DNA from: Cybelea sp963824595
GTDB taxonomy: Bacteria; Vulcanimicrobiota; Vulcanimicrobiia; Vulcanimicrobiales; Vulcanimicrobiaceae
DNA: 64,000 nucleotides
Direction of reading: 5' to 3'
Assembly: GCA_963824595.1 (NCBI GenBank)
Contig: CAWGPY010000002.1
Location: forward strand, 186,001-250,000
Shown here piece by piece: positions 8,397-17,972 of this stretch. Under the pieces are notes generated by a model. The model was not told the DNA's origin. It worked only from the letters and a program-made list of their open reading frames with translations, and ran no database searches. The translations under genes and the position numbers were made by a program. Numbering within the stretch: position 1 is the first letter of the stretch; every line of letters starts with the position of its first letter.

Positions 8397-9602
8397 TTAT
8401 TCAACCCGCTCCATGGTGCGAAGCGACGGAAAGAGCCGCATCCACAGCAGCGCGATCGCGACGCTCGCGATGCCGCCGAGCAGCACCGATGGAACGGCGC
8501 CGATGACCGCGGCCACGGTTCCGCTCTCGAACGCGCCGAGCTGATTCGATGCGTTGATGAAGAGGAAGTTTACCGCACCGACGCGTCCGCGCATGGCGTC
8601 CGGCGTTCGCAGTTGGACCAGCGCCGAGCGAATGACAACGCTGATCGTGTCGGCGGCACCCAGCACCGCCAGCGCGATCAAGGAGAGCCAGAACCAGCGG
8701 GAGAGTCCGAAGACGATCGTCGCCACACCGAAGAGTATCACCGCGGCGAACATGCGCGGTCCGGCGCGGCGCGAGATCGACCGCCGCGCCAGCACCGCGG
8801 TCATCGCGAGCGCGCCGACGGCGGGCGCCGCGCGCAGCACGCCCAATCCCAGCGAACCGACGTTGAGGATGTCGTGCGCGTAGATGGGCAGCAGCGCGGT
8901 GGCGCCGCCGAACAGCACCGCGAACAGATCGAGCGAGATCGCTCCCAAGAGCGCGGGCTCGCTGCGGACGAAGGCCACGCCCGCCCAGAGTTCGCGCAGC
9001 GTGCGCGATTCGCGCGGCGGCGCAGCGGCGCGTTTGCTTGCGGCGATCGATCCGCTCAAGACGGCGGCGAGCGCCCAGAACGCGAACATGAGCCCGTAGG
9101 GAACGGCGGGCGAAACGGCATACAACAGGCCGCCCAGCGCGGGACCCGCGATGGTCGCAAACTGCAGCCCACCCGACGAAAGCGCGGCGCCGCGCTGCAG
9201 CGTGCTGCGTTGCGTTACGGCCGAAAGCAGCGCCGCCGTCGCGGGGCTTTCGAATGCGTCGGCAACGCCGAGCACCGCGATGGCGCCGAATATCGCCGGT
9301 ACGCTGAGGTGGTGTTCCAGGCTTCCCCACGCCAAGAACGCGGCGACGCCGCCTTGAGCGATCTGGCATACCTGCATCACGCGGCGACGGCTGAAACGAT
9401 CCGCCGCCGAGCCGGTGACGAAGACGAGCAGCGCCGTTGGAAGGAACTGCACCAAGCCCGCCATGCCCAGTGCGAGCGCGCTGTGCGTGAGGGCATAGAT
9501 ATTCCAGCCGATCACGACGGAGGCCACCTGGTAGGAAAACTCCGAGAAGAACCGCGCCCCGATATAGACTAAGAACGGCGGATGCCGGAGGGGACTCGTC
9601 AA
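8397..9602 (-). CDS. MFS transporter, EntS/MFS_3-type exporter
   Basis: A 12-TM major facilitator of 401 residues. The loop after TM2 reads G-S-A-A-D-R-F-S-R-R-R, the family's G-x-x-x-D-R-x-x-R-R motif. The overall pattern resembles enterobactin-exporter-like and macrolide-efflux-like MFS proteins. It starts at TTG 7 bases after the stop of the porin-like gene and is followed immediately by the GNAT gene. The export substrate is unknown; no siderophore gene is nearby. Confidence 0.85.
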   Translation of the reverse strand: MTSPLRHPPFLVYIGARFFSEFSYQVASVVIGWNIYALTHSALALGMAGLVQFLPTALLVFVTGSAADRFSRRRVMQVCQIAQGGVAAFLAWGSLEHHLSVPAIFGAIAVLGVADAFESPATAALLSAVTQRSTLQRGAALSSGGLQFATIAGPALGGLLYAVSPAVPYGLMFAFWALAAVLSGSIAASKRAAAPPRESRTLRELWAGVAFVRSEPALLGAISLDLFAVLFGGATALLPIYAHDILNVGSLGLGVLRAAPAVGALAMTAVLARRSISRRAGPRMFAAVILFGVATIVFGLSRWFWLSLIALAVLGAADTISVVIRSALVQLRTPDAMRGRVGAVNFLFINASNQLGAFESGTVAAVIGAVPSVLLGGIASVAIALLWMRLFPSLRTMERVE

Positions 9603-9609
9603 GCGGCGT

Positions 9610-10584
9610 TTACTTTGATTCCTGAAGCAGCTGCTGAATGTCGATGCCGCGTTTCACCGGCCACAGCAGGCTCCACGAGACGCGGAGCGTGGTCTGCGGC
9701 GCGGCCAGCGGACGCACCACGTTGGTGTAATACAGCACCCCTAACGACATCAGCTGGTCGCCGTCTTTGAACGTTCGCGAAAAGCCGCCGCCGAGCGGCA
9801 CCGTCCACTTGGTTCCCGGCAGGTTGGCGTTCGACGTCACGATCGGCGCCGAACTGATCGCCCATCCGCCCTTCAAGTTGTAGTTGACGAACGGCTGAAC
9901 GAGGAGCGAGTTCACGTTCGGACGGCTCGGGATGCCGGCCACCGACCAGAGCTGCGTCACCAGCGTGCCCAGAACCCAGTCTCCCGGCATGACCAGCGCC
10001 ACGGCGTCGGGCCCGGCCGACCACTTCCCCGAGCCCAGCGTGTTGGGCGTCGCGGTGGGGAACTGAAAGATCGGTCCGAGCGCCCAAATCAACTGCCCCG
10101 GTTTCGTCTTCGGGGCGAAGAAGAGTTGCTCTTGAACGTCGCTCAAGCCGAAGGTCGAGGGGCATCCGCCGGGCGACGTGCAGACCGCCGGTGATTCGGG
10201 CGACGGCTGATTGACGACGGGAACGATCGTCCGGGCGATGAGCGTCATCTTCGGACTCAGCATGATCGGCACGACCGGCTGCACGTTGAGGTTGTATTGC
10301 AGGCGCGTGTAGGGCCCGTATCCGTAGTTAAAGTTATTCTGGAACGGAACGATCGTAATGTTCCCCACCGGGTTTTGCGACGTCTTGATGATCGCGAGCC
10401 GCAGAGCCTCTTGCTGCGCCGGCGTCAGTTTGCTTGCGCCGAAGCCGCCGGTATCGGCGTTCGAACCGTCGCTCGGAGCCTGCGCAGAGGCCGGGCTGGG
10501 CGACGGCGAGGGTTCGACGGCCTGCATCGGCGCCGGCGCCGATGCGGCGGCCCAGAACGCGCCCACGATGATGATGCTTTTCAC
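9610..10584 (-). CDS. Porin-like outer-membrane beta-barrel protein
   Basis: A protein of 324 residues. GTG at 10584 directly precedes a signal peptide, whereas the longer frame to 10656 adds an unlikely arginine-rich leader. After a P-S-P-S-P-S-P-A linker, the chain shows alternating aromatic/polar strands (for example L-Q-Y-N-L-N-V-Q-P and F-V-N-Y-N-L-K-G-G-W) like the transporter/MetA-pathway phenol-degradation barrel family. First gene of the run that continues with the MFS exporter, suggesting a trans-envelope export path. Confidence 0.75.
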   Translation of the reverse strand: MKSIIIVGAFWAAASAPAPMQAVEPSPSPSPASAQAPSDGSNADTGGFGASKLTPAQQEALRLAIIKTSQNPVGNITIVPFQNNFNYGYGPYTRLQYNLNVQPVVPIMLSPKMTLIARTIVPVVNQPSPESPAVCTSPGGCPSTFGLSDVQEQLFFAPKTKPGQLIWALGPIFQFPTATPNTLGSGKWSAGPDAVALVMPGDWVLGTLVTQLWSVAGIPSRPNVNSLLVQPFVNYNLKGGWAISSAPIVTSNANLPGTKWTVPLGGGFSRTFKDGDQLMSLGVLYYTNVVRPLAAPQTTLRVSWSLLWPVKRGIDIQQLLQESK

Positions 10585-10676
10585 CCGCAAGCCATAGCAA
10601 CGTCTGCGTGCAGGTTCCTGCCTCGCGATTGGGCCGTTTGGCGGCTTAACGGCCACGTTCGTGGAAGATCCAGGCC

Positions 10677-11609
10677 GTGAGCGACATCAGCTTTACCTTG
10701 ACCTGGTGGCAAGTCGCGCTCTGGTCTCTCGCCTCCGGTTTCTGGTGGCTCACGATCGTCGCGGCGCTTGCGATCGTCTGGTGGTGGCGCAGCCCGTCGT
10801 GGCCCGTCCGCATCGTTGCCGGCGTCGCCGCGGCCGCTTGGGCGATCTCGGCCATCACGAATCTGGACATCATGGCTACGCAGGCGAAGAACCAGGCTGC
10901 GTACGAGTCGGATCTTCGCGCGCGTCAAAGTACGCTTTCGCACGCGACGACGCTCGACGGGATGCGGCTGCCGGCGGGAACCGTGGTGACCCGCTCCGAC
11001 ACCGGCGACGTCGCCGCCGTCGACCTGCCGTCAGCGACCGACATCCGCCACGTCCCCGTCGTCGGTCACGCCGGAGTATCCGGCGGCGGGCTCGACGGCG
11101 AGGTGAAGCTGGCGCGCGACGTTCGTATCGGCGACGCCGCATGCTCGTCGAGCACGAGCGCGCGTTTCGAGGCGGGCAAGCTGACCGAATGCCTGCTCTC
11201 GGCGCGGAGCACGATTCGCGGCATTCCGTGCACCGGGCGCGTGAGTTTGGAGCCGGGCGTCGTCTGCGACTTGTCGGGCGACTACCGCCGCTTCGGCTAC
11301 GTGTGGCGCGTGCAGACGAAGGTCACCGACTACGGCGACCTCGTTTGGTTCCGAATCGGCGCCCGCGCGCCGAGCCTGCGGGTATTCGGCTCGCCGTTAC
11401 CCGCCGACACCGAGGTTCAGTTTCAGCACGGAGCGATGGCGAGCGTCGATCTGCGCAACAGTCCGGCGCGCTTCCGCGGCTGTACGATTGACCTGGTATT
11501 GATTCAGGATCGCAAGGTGCTCGGCAGCACCGCCGGCGCCTGCAATCTTCCGCAGGCGCCGAACAGCATGTACGTCGCGCTGCCGCCGGCGACGCTCGGC
11601 GGCACCTGA
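10677..11609 (+). CDS. Hypothetical membrane-anchored protein
   Basis: A protein of 310 residues from GTG at 10677, with two N-terminal membrane segments (about residues 10-35 and 44-62). The remaining 240 residues are probably extracytoplasmic and contain paired cysteines (near 155, 175, 187, 198, 264 and 284) that could form disulfides. I recognise no family. Divergent from the porin-like gene, with 92 bases between the starts. Confidence 0.65.
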   Translation: MSDISFTLTWWQVALWSLASGFWWLTIVAALAIVWWWRSPSWPVRIVAGVAAAAWAISAITNLDIMATQAKNQAAYESDLRARQSTLSHATTLDGMRLPAGTVVTRSDTGDVAAVDLPSATDIRHVPVVGHAGVSGGGLDGEVKLARDVRIGDAACSSSTSARFEAGKLTECLLSARSTIRGIPCTGRVSLEPGVVCDLSGDYRRFGYVWRVQTKVTDYGDLVWFRIGARAPSLRVFGSPLPADTEVQFQHGAMASVDLRNSPARFRGCTIDLVLIQDRKVLGSTAGACNLPQAPNSMYVALPPATLGGT

Positions 11610-12026
11610 CTAGGTCTTACCGCAAACCGGCGGCATCGTGTGCGGCTCCGAAGTGTGGACCGCCACCTTCCACTTCTTGGGGCCCTTCGAGACGACGTCG
11701 ATCTGGTGAGGGATCGGCAGCGGAAACGCCGGGCTGACGACCATGCACGCGTACGACGTGCTGCTCTTGCACGTCGAAGACGGCGCCTGTTGTTCTATAT
11801 AGAACGACCGCGGCGTGTGCAGGTTAATCGGCGTCGACCGAATCCGCGCCATATAGCAGCGTGTCGGCAGCGTCACCATGGCTTGAACGATAAACTCCGA
11901 ATGGCCGGCGCCGGCCTCGACGGCGCTCGCCGAAGCCAGGTCCCAACCCGACGCGTTTGCGATACCGGCCGACGAGAATACGAAGAAGATCGACGCGACT
12001 GCGGCCCAGAGAGTAGAATTGCGCAT
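11610..12026 (-). CDS. Small secreted hypothetical protein
   Basis: A protein of 138 residues with a signal peptide ending near A-N-A-S (about 25) and five cysteines in the mature part. The start is well supported by AAAGGAGGT 5 bases upstream of the ATG at 12026. It directly abuts the preceding plus-strand gene tail to tail and lies 12 bases downstream of the cyclase/STAND gene on the same strand. Family not recognised. Confidence 0.7.
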   Translation of the reverse strand: MRNSTLWAAVASIFFVFSSAGIANASGWDLASASAVEAGAGHSEFIVQAMVTLPTRCYMARIRSTPINLHTPRSFYIEQQAPSSTCKSSTSYACMVVSPAFPLPIPHQIDVVSKGPKKWKVAVHTSEPHTMPPVCGKT

Positions 12027-12038
12027 GGAGTACCTCCT

Positions 12039-14714
12039 TTATGCGGTACGGTTAGGCTGCCGGGCGCCCGGCACCTCGTCACGACACGAACGGGGCGTTT
12101 TCCGCTCTGCAAGAAACGCGTCGAGCGCGGCGCGCGACCGCTTCGTCAGCGGGTGATCGGGGCCGAGCGTCTTCTCGCGAATTTCAAGCGCGCGCGAAAA
12201 CGACGACTCGGCTTCGGGTTTGCGCCCCTGGGCGTCGTAGGTCTTGGCGAGGGCGTTGAGACACTCGGCGACGTCGGGGTGATCGGGGCCGAATAGCCCG
12301 AGCGCTTTCTCCCAAATCGCCAGGGCTCCGATGTAAAGCCGCTCCGCATCCGCACTGCGACCCAAATCGGCATAGACGTCGCCGAGGTGCATCATGCTCG
12401 ACGCGACGTCGGGATGGTCGGATCCCAGCGCCTGCTCTCGCGTCGCCAGCACGCCCGCGAGCAGCGACTCGGCCTCGGCATAGCGCCCTTCGCCTCGCGA
12501 CAAGATTCCGAGACCGGTCAGACACAGGTTGACGGTGGGATGATTCGGCCCCAACGCTTTCTCGCGGATCGCCAGCGCGCGCCGGAAGTGCGACTCCGCC
12601 TCGGCGCTGCGGCCCAGTTCCATGCACGTGATCGCGAGGTTGTAGAGCGTCGTCGCGACGTCAACGTCGTCCGGGCCGGCCAACTTCTCGCGAACCGCGA
12701 GCGCGCGCAGGTGGAGCGGCTCGGCCTCGGAGAACCGGCCCAGCTCCATGTACAAGACGGCGAGGTTGTTCAGACTCTTGATCAAATCTGGGTGATCTGG
12801 CGCGAGCGCAGCCTCGCGAATCGCGAGGGCATCGGCGCAGAGGCGTTCCGCTTCGGCGTACTCGCCGCGCGCACAGAGATAGTTCGCGCACCGGTGAGCG
12901 AGCGGCACGGCCGCCAAACGGCCGGCGTCGCGCGGCATCGCGTCGAGCGCGGTGCGCGCGTGGGGAAGCAGCCGCTCGCACTTCGGCCACGTCGAGAACT
13001 CGACGGCCGGAAACGCGCTTCGGACCGTAACGACGGCAAACTCGGACCACGCCGCGCGGTCGTGCACGGCACCGTGGCCGGCGAGCAGCACGAGGCGGTG
13101 CATGCCGTAGGTCCGCGATTCCGGAGCGAAGGCGAGCAGCGCGAGCCGGTCGAGCGTAGCCAATGCGAGATCCAGACGCATTTCGTCGGCCAGCGCAGCG
13201 CGCAGATCGATCGGATCTGCGCCGGAGATGACCGGCAGCAACCCCTCGGGGCAAAGCTCGACGGGCTGCCGGAACAGCTCGTCGGGGATCGCGTCGGGCG
13301 CGAAAAAGGCGGCAAAGCACAGCACGGCCGCGGCACCGGGGGCCTGCTGTTCGGCCTGCACGATTGACGCGCTAAACGTCGCCGCCACCGAACGCGGATA
13401 CTCGGTGCCGCGCGGAGCGTTCTGCAAGTGCTCGTTGATGCGCTCCAAGTACCGCTGCGGGCCGATCGTGCGCATGGCGCGCAGCGCGGCGGCGGCATGG
13501 GCCAGCGCAAGCGGAAGTGCACCGAGGGTCTGCGCGATTGCCTGGGCGTCGGATTGGGTCAGGTCGGTGCGTCCGCTCGCGCCAAGCAGGTAGGTCGTCG
13601 CGGTGTCGAGCGACCAGGTCTGTAGCGCGATGGGCGTTATCTCGGCGCTCCACGCGGCGTCGCGCGACGTGGCGAGCGCGCGCGCCGTGCGCGGAAGCCA
13701 TGCGCGCATCAGCGCTTCGTCTTCGAGATTGTCGAAGACGAGCAGCACCGGCTTGTCGAAGCCGGCCAGCACCGAGTTGACGACGCGTTGGGCAGCCGCG
13801 CGACGATCGGCCAGCTGATCGAGGCCCTGCGCGAACATCGCACCCAATCGCAACAGTCCGTCGAGGATTCCGTCTTCGGTCTCGGCGTTGAGCCACCAAA
13901 CGACCGAATATGCGTCGCGATTGCGCCAGCCGTACTCGCGCGCGATGGACGACTTGCCGACGCCGCCCAAGCCGTGCAATACGGCGATGGCGCCGTCGTG
14001 CTGCAACGCCGCGCTCACCGCGGCGAGCTCGTCGTGGCGTCCGCTGAAACTGGGGACGGGATGGAATCCCGCGGTGTCAACGACGGCGATATCGCTGGGC
14101 AGCGTCCCCAGCGAGCGCAGCGGAGGGAACTCGGCTTTCAACGCCGGCGCGAGCAACTGATGCACGAGCTGCGGTTCGGTGAAATCCTTGAGGTGGTATG
14201 CGCCCAACTCGCGCAGCGATGCGCCGGCCGGCAACGCGCCGGCGATCAGTGCGGCCGTGTCCGCCGTCAGCAGAACCTGGCCGCCGTGGCCGATCGCGAG
14301 CAGCCGCGCGACCTTATTGACGGCCGGACCGAAGTAGTCGCCGTCGCGCTCGTCGGCCGAGCCCGTGTGGACCGCCGCGCGGACGCGAAGCCCGTCGACC
14401 GACGAGAAGTCCGTCGCCAAGAGCGCGCGTTGCGCCGCCAGCATGGCGGCGACGGCGTCTTCAGGGTGCGCGAAGGCGCTGCAGAAGGCGTCGCCAATCG
14501 TCTTGAAGACCAGGCCGGCGTTTTCTTCGATGGCCGCGCGAACGATCGCGTCGTGGCGGCGCACCGCCTCCTGCATCGCCACGCGGTCGCGCTCCCATCG
14601 CGCCGTGCTCCCCTCGATATCCGTGAAGGCAAACGTCGGCGGCCCGGACATGCCCGCCTGCTTCGCCGAATTTCGGTTCGGCGCCTCGGCGCGTGCCACA
14701 GCGGAGGGGTGCAT
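12039..14714 (-). CDS. Adenylate/guanylate cyclase-NB-ARC-TPR (STAND) protein
   Basis: A multidomain signalling protein of up to 891 residues (an ATG at 14651 would give 870). The N-terminal class III nucleotide cyclase domain has the metal-binding aspartates in T-D-I-E-G-S-T (about 31-37) and K-T-I-G-D-A-F (about 71-77). A central STAND NTPase has a Walker A H-G-L-G-G-V-G-K-S-S. The C-terminus holds six kinesin-light-chain-type TPR repeats of 42 residues, each with a D-H-P-D or N-H-P-T turn and an A-L-x-I-R-E-K-A-L-like helix (bases about 12140-12870). This architecture usually senses a ligand through the TPRs and switches the NTPase; its output here may be cAMP or cGMP. The ligand is unknown, and immune-type roles of other STAND proteins cannot be assumed. 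Confidence 0.88.
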   Translation of the reverse strand: MHPSAVARAEAPNRNSAKQAGMSGPPTFAFTDIEGSTARWERDRVAMQEAVRRHDAIVRAAIEENAGLVFKTIGDAFCSAFAHPEDAVAAMLAAQRALLATDFSSVDGLRVRAAVHTGSADERDGDYFGPAVNKVARLLAIGHGGQVLLTADTAALIAGALPAGASLRELGAYHLKDFTEPQLVHQLLAPALKAEFPPLRSLGTLPSDIAVVDTAGFHPVPSFSGRHDELAAVSAALQHDGAIAVLHGLGGVGKSSIAREYGWRNRDAYSVVWWLNAETEDGILDGLLRLGAMFAQGLDQLADRRAAAQRVVNSVLAGFDKPVLLVFDNLEDEALMRAWLPRTARALATSRDAAWSAEITPIALQTWSLDTATTYLLGASGRTDLTQSDAQAIAQTLGALPLALAHAAAALRAMRTIGPQRYLERINEHLQNAPRGTEYPRSVAATFSASIVQAEQQAPGAAAVLCFAAFFAPDAIPDELFRQPVELCPEGLLPVISGADPIDLRAALADEMRLDLALATLDRLALLAFAPESRTYGMHRLVLLAGHGAVHDRAAWSEFAVVTVRSAFPAVEFSTWPKCERLLPHARTALDAMPRDAGRLAAVPLAHRCANYLCARGEYAEAERLCADALAIREAALAPDHPDLIKSLNNLAVLYMELGRFSEAEPLHLRALAVREKLAGPDDVDVATTLYNLAITCMELGRSAEAESHFRRALAIREKALGPNHPTVNLCLTGLGILSRGEGRYAEAESLLAGVLATREQALGSDHPDVASSMMHLGDVYADLGRSADAERLYIGALAIWEKALGLFGPDHPDVAECLNALAKTYDAQGRKPEAESSFSRALEIREKTLGPDHPLTKRSRAALDAFLAERKTPRSCRDEVPGARQPNRTA

Positions 14715-14798
14715 TCGAGCCGCCGCGAAGGCGCGGCTCGTCGGGCGCTCCGGATCAGACGGAGCGATCGTAAACGCGTCGCTAAGAGGTGCACAACG

Positions 14799-15524
14799 TT
14801 GATATTGACCGCTGTAACGGCGATCTTACTCGCTCAGGCTTCGACCGGTTCGGCGAACGTTCCGGTCGTCAAGTGCTCGTACCAAGCCATGACCGGCGCC
14901 GTCAAGGTCTCGGCACCGGCCACGATCAAGGCTGCGGCCGGCGCGCAGTGGCAATCGAAGATCGCCTATTATTCGATGGGAACGGCGGGCGTCTTCGCGC
15001 CGCGCGGCTGGCACTGCTTCGCCCACGGTGGAAGCGGAGCGATGGTCATCAACGTCGCACCCGCCGCGACCGATTCGTTTCCCAACGACACGGGCGGCAA
15101 GATCGGCATCACGGCAATGGTCTGGTATGCCTACGGGGGGCACTACGCGCTCGTGCTCCAGAAGGGCACGCCGCTCTTTGCCAACCTTCGAGGCATCGCG
15201 TTCTCCGAGCTCCACGGTGCGAATCAGAGCAATTTCATGAAGATGCAGGCCGGCGCGATGCGGTACGAGCCTCCCAAGGGTGAGAAGGAGACGGTCGTCT
15301 CGGACAGCGTCGTAAAGTTCTGCGATCCGCCGAAAGTGCGCGGCACCGGCGCGGGTTCCGGCGGCGCGTATCCGAGCTGCGGCGTCGCGACGGAAGAGTG
15401 GCATGGAACGGCCGGCGAGAGCTCGTCGCAGCCCGTCATCCCCGACTTGCACATCTTCTCGATCACGCTGCCGCAGGCGGAACAGCAATTCATGAACGAG
15501 CTGATGAAACTCAACGGCGCGTAG
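14799..15524 (+). CDS. Secreted hypothetical protein
   Basis: I place the start at TTG 14799, because AGAGGT at 14786-14791 is correctly spaced and the translation begins with a signal peptide (L-T-A-V-T-A-I-L-L-A). The frame stays open 1 kb further upstream, but that part is antisense to the cyclase gene. The 241-residue product has a W-H-C-F motif, a Y-Y-S-M-G-T-A-G-V-F-A-P-R-G-W segment and a cysteine pair near the C-terminus. It resembles an uncharacterised secreted family without a known activity. Divergent from the cyclase/STAND gene. Confidence 0.7.
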   Translation: MILTAVTAILLAQASTGSANVPVVKCSYQAMTGAVKVSAPATIKAAAGAQWQSKIAYYSMGTAGVFAPRGWHCFAHGGSGAMVINVAPAATDSFPNDTGGKIGITAMVWYAYGGHYALVLQKGTPLFANLRGIAFSELHGANQSNFMKMQAGAMRYEPPKGEKETVVSDSVVKFCDPPKVRGTGAGSGGAYPSCGVATEEWHGTAGESSSQPVIPDLHIFSITLPQAEQQFMNELMKLNGA

Positions 15525-15594
15525 GGCGCGGCTCCATCTCGGAGTCGCAAGCGATCTTCATCAGCCGGGTTGGCGCCGACGCGTGCTCGCGCGC

Positions 15595-16422
15595 CTAGCG
15601 CCGCTCGGCCCGCGAGGCGGCGATCGCACCGATCGCGAGCCCCGCGATCGCGCCCGCCGTCGTGAGAACCTGCGACCAGACGGTGATCGCGAGGGCGAGC
15701 TCGTCGGGGCGCTGGCCGATGTTGAGCGGAAGCGTCTGCCTGGTAACCGCGGCGCTCAGGCCGGTCCAGAAGAGCACCAACACGACGAGGGCCGCGAGTA
15801 CGGCCAGCGCGATGCCGACGATTTTCTTTCCGCGCGGCGCAACGGCCGCCGCTACGCCGACGAAGACGGCGGCGGTCACCGGCGCGTTCGCGATCGGGAT
15901 CAGCGCGCCGTCGAACCGCGCGAGCGACAGGGGGAACCCCAGCTCGTAGGCCGCCAAGAGCGACGCAACGAGCGCGATGGGAACGAACGCACACCAGCGC
16001 AGGATCGCCGGCATCCATCCGAAGATCTCGCCGGCCGCGGGTTCTGCCGGGTCGCCGAGCCGCGCCACGCAGCCGCAGATCGCCCCGGCGATCGCCGCGA
16101 GGCCGGCGAGAAAGACGAAGCCTGCGGGCATGCCGATCAGACGGCTCGAGGTCACCATGAAGTAGATCGCTCCGATCGCGATCGCGGCGACGAGCGTGAG
16201 GGCGACGTATCGCCGAAAGCTCGGCGCGACCGCTCTGCCGACGTAGACGAACGCGGCGCAGCCGAGCGCTGCCGCGAGCACGCCGACCGCCTGCGCCGCT
16301 ATGGCGGGCGCCACGCCGGCGACGAACGCGAAGATCAGATAGGCCACGACGACCGGGAGCACCGCAAGGACTCCGGCCAGACACCACCGCAGCCACTCGG
16401 GCCACGCGCGCAGAACGTTCAT
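15595..16422 (-). CDS. Hypothetical polytopic membrane protein
   Basis: A protein of 275 residues starting at the ATG at 16422 (M-N-V-L-R-A-W), with about eight membrane segments and few charged loops. The frame continues upstream to 16518 and beyond, but that stretch reads the decayed SnoaL-like sequence and is not part of this protein. Family not recognised; no catalytic motif. Confidence 0.65.
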   Translation of the reverse strand: MNVLRAWPEWLRWCLAGVLAVLPVVVAYLIFAFVAGVAPAIAAQAVGVLAAALGCAAFVYVGRAVAPSFRRYVALTLVAAIAIGAIYFMVTSSRLIGMPAGFVFLAGLAAIAGAICGCVARLGDPAEPAAGEIFGWMPAILRWCAFVPIALVASLLAAYELGFPLSLARFDGALIPIANAPVTAAVFVGVAAAVAPRGKKIVGIALAVLAALVVLVLFWTGLSAAVTRQTLPLNIGQRPDELALAITVWSQVLTTAGAIAGLAIGAIAASRAERR

Positions 16423-16489
16423 GCACGCTCTATTCGAGGACGCTTCACCTCGGCTCCCGCGCCGAGCGGAGGGCCGCCGCGCTAGCGGC

Positions 16490-16745
16490 CGCAAGCTCCG
16501 CAAAGCCGCGCGCACCATCGTGACGGGATGTGTGGCGACGATCGACAGCTTTCCGAGCGGCGTCTGCGGCTCGTGGAAGACGCCGAGCTGCCGCAGGACC
16601 GTCGCGCGATCGTAGTAGATGCGCTCGCCCGCGATGCGATCGTCGCCGTCGAACTCGAAGATGCCGCACCAGGCCCGTGTAGTAGGTTCGCACGCCGGCG
16701 TCGCCCGCCGATCGCTCGAGCCAGGGCACGTCTTCGTACTGGACG
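16490..16745 (-). pseudogene. Truncated, frameshifted SnoaL/NTF2-like gene
   Basis: On the minus strand, one frame encodes Y-E-D-V-P-W-L-E-R-S and T-Y-Y-T-G. After one extra base near 16675, the next frame continues W-C-G-I-F-E-F-D-G-D and then G-E-R-I-Y-Y-D-R-A-T-V-L-R-Q-L-G. Together this is the C-terminal half of a SnoaL-like/nuclear transport factor 2 family protein, where F-E-F-D-G-D-x-I and Y-Y-D-x-A-T are typical. The N-terminal half is missing: the GloVer gene ends at 16749 where it should be. The second frame also lacks its own stop and runs into the membrane protein. Confidence 0.6.
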
Positions 16746-16748
16746 CGG

Positions 16749-17945
16749 CTAGGGCGAGACCTTGAAGATGGTGCCCGCGCTCGATGCGCCGCCGAGCGAC
16801 GTCGTGCCGTACAGCGTGCCGTTGAGATCGGTCAGCCCCGCGCGCGGATCGGATCCATCGCTCGTAGCGAACGAATGCAGCACGTGCTCGCTGCCCGACG
16901 TCGTCACCGCGAACGCGGTGCCCGCATTCCCCGTGCCGCCGCCGGCCGTCGTGCCGTAGAGCTTCCCTTTGACCGCGATCAGCGGCGCTTCGGGGTTCGC
17001 CCCGTCGCTGCCGCCCTTGAACGCGTAGATCGCGTGCTCGCTGCCGCCGGTCGTCACCGAGAACACGACGCCGTTGAAGTTCTTGCCCGCCGCGTTGGTG
17101 GTGCCGTACATCTTGCCGCCCACGACCACGAGCCCCGCGTACGGGGCGCCGCCGTCGTCGCCGCCTTGGAAAGAATAGAGGACCTGTTCCTTGCCGGCGG
17201 TGCTGATCTTGAAGACCGCGCCGTTGCCGTTCTTTCCGCCGTTCGCCGTCGTGCCGTAGAGCGTGGAGCCGATGGCGGTCAGACCCGCGGTCGGCCCGAT
17301 CCCGTCCTTTCCGCTAAACGCGTGCATCACGTGCTCCTTGCCGGCGGTCGTGACCGAGAACACGGTGCCGCAGCCTTGCGTACAGTTCGAGCTGCCTCCG
17401 CCGACGAGCGTCGTGCCGTAGAGCGTGCCTTTGAACGCGAAGAGCGGCGCCATCGGAGCGGCGCCGTCCTTCCCGCCCGTAAAGCTGTAGATCAGGCTCT
17501 CGCTGCCCGATTTGTTCACTTTGAAGATCGCGCCGAAGCCGTGATCGCCGCCGGAGAGGGTCGTCCCGTAGAACTCGCTTCCCAAAAGGACGAGCCCCGC
17601 CATCGGAAAGACGCCGTCGATGCCGTGCGCGCCGAAGCTGTAAATCACGTGTTCCTTGCCCGCCGTGGTCGTCGTGAAAATCGCGCCCGCGCCGCCTTGA
17701 CCGCCCGCCTGCGTCGTTCCGAACAGCGTCGTTCCCGATGCGACCATTCCGCCCGCCGGCGACTCGGCGTCCGGGAGGAAGCCGAAGCTATAGAGCAGTT
17801 TGAAGCCGTTCGCGTCCGGGCGCGCGCCGAAGGGTGCTCCGGCGCCGGGCGGCAAGAGGGATGGGGCCGCGGCGTGCGAGCATGCCGCGAGCATCGTAGC
17901 CCCGACGATGCCCGCAACGGCAGTTCTGATGCGCCTATCCATCAC
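16749..17945 (-). CDS. GloVer tandem-repeat lipoprotein
   Basis: A protein of 398 residues with a signal peptide and lipobox L-A-A-C (Cys22). The body consists of about seven repeats of 45-50 residues, each with the units L-Y-G-T-T, G-G, G-x-V-F-x-V/I-T, G-x-E-x-V-L-Y-S-F and G-x-D-G-x-x-P-x-A-G-L. This is the signature of the choice-of-anchor tandem repeat GloVer-containing family (likely a beta-propeller). A second member lies at 23161-24438. Surface exposure is inferred; function unknown. No operon partner; its 3' end borders the SnoaL remnant. Confidence 0.9.
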   Translation of the reverse strand: MMDRRIRTAVAGIVGATMLAACSHAAAPSLLPPGAGAPFGARPDANGFKLLYSFGFLPDAESPAGGMVASGTTLFGTTQAGGQGGAGAIFTTTTAGKEHVIYSFGAHGIDGVFPMAGLVLLGSEFYGTTLSGGDHGFGAIFKVNKSGSESLIYSFTGGKDGAAPMAPLFAFKGTLYGTTLVGGGSSNCTQGCGTVFSVTTAGKEHVMHAFSGKDGIGPTAGLTAIGSTLYGTTANGGKNGNGAVFKISTAGKEQVLYSFQGGDDGGAPYAGLVVVGGKMYGTTNAAGKNFNGVVFSVTTGGSEHAIYAFKGGSDGANPEAPLIAVKGKLYGTTAGGGTGNAGTAFAVTTSGSEHVLHSFATSDGSDPRAGLTDLNGTLYGTTSLGGASSAGTIFKVSP

Positions 17946-17972
17946 CGTAGATTCGGCGCGGCAGCGTGTTGG

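Noticed and set aside
12140..12870. Tandem DNA repeat suggesting a CRISPR or satellite
   Set aside because: The 126-base periodicity comes from six coding TPR units of 42 residues and varies at synonymous and non-synonymous sites.
13788..14798. Upstream extension of the secreted protein gene
   Set aside because: It is antisense to the cyclase/STAND gene; signal peptide and ribosome site place the start at 14799.
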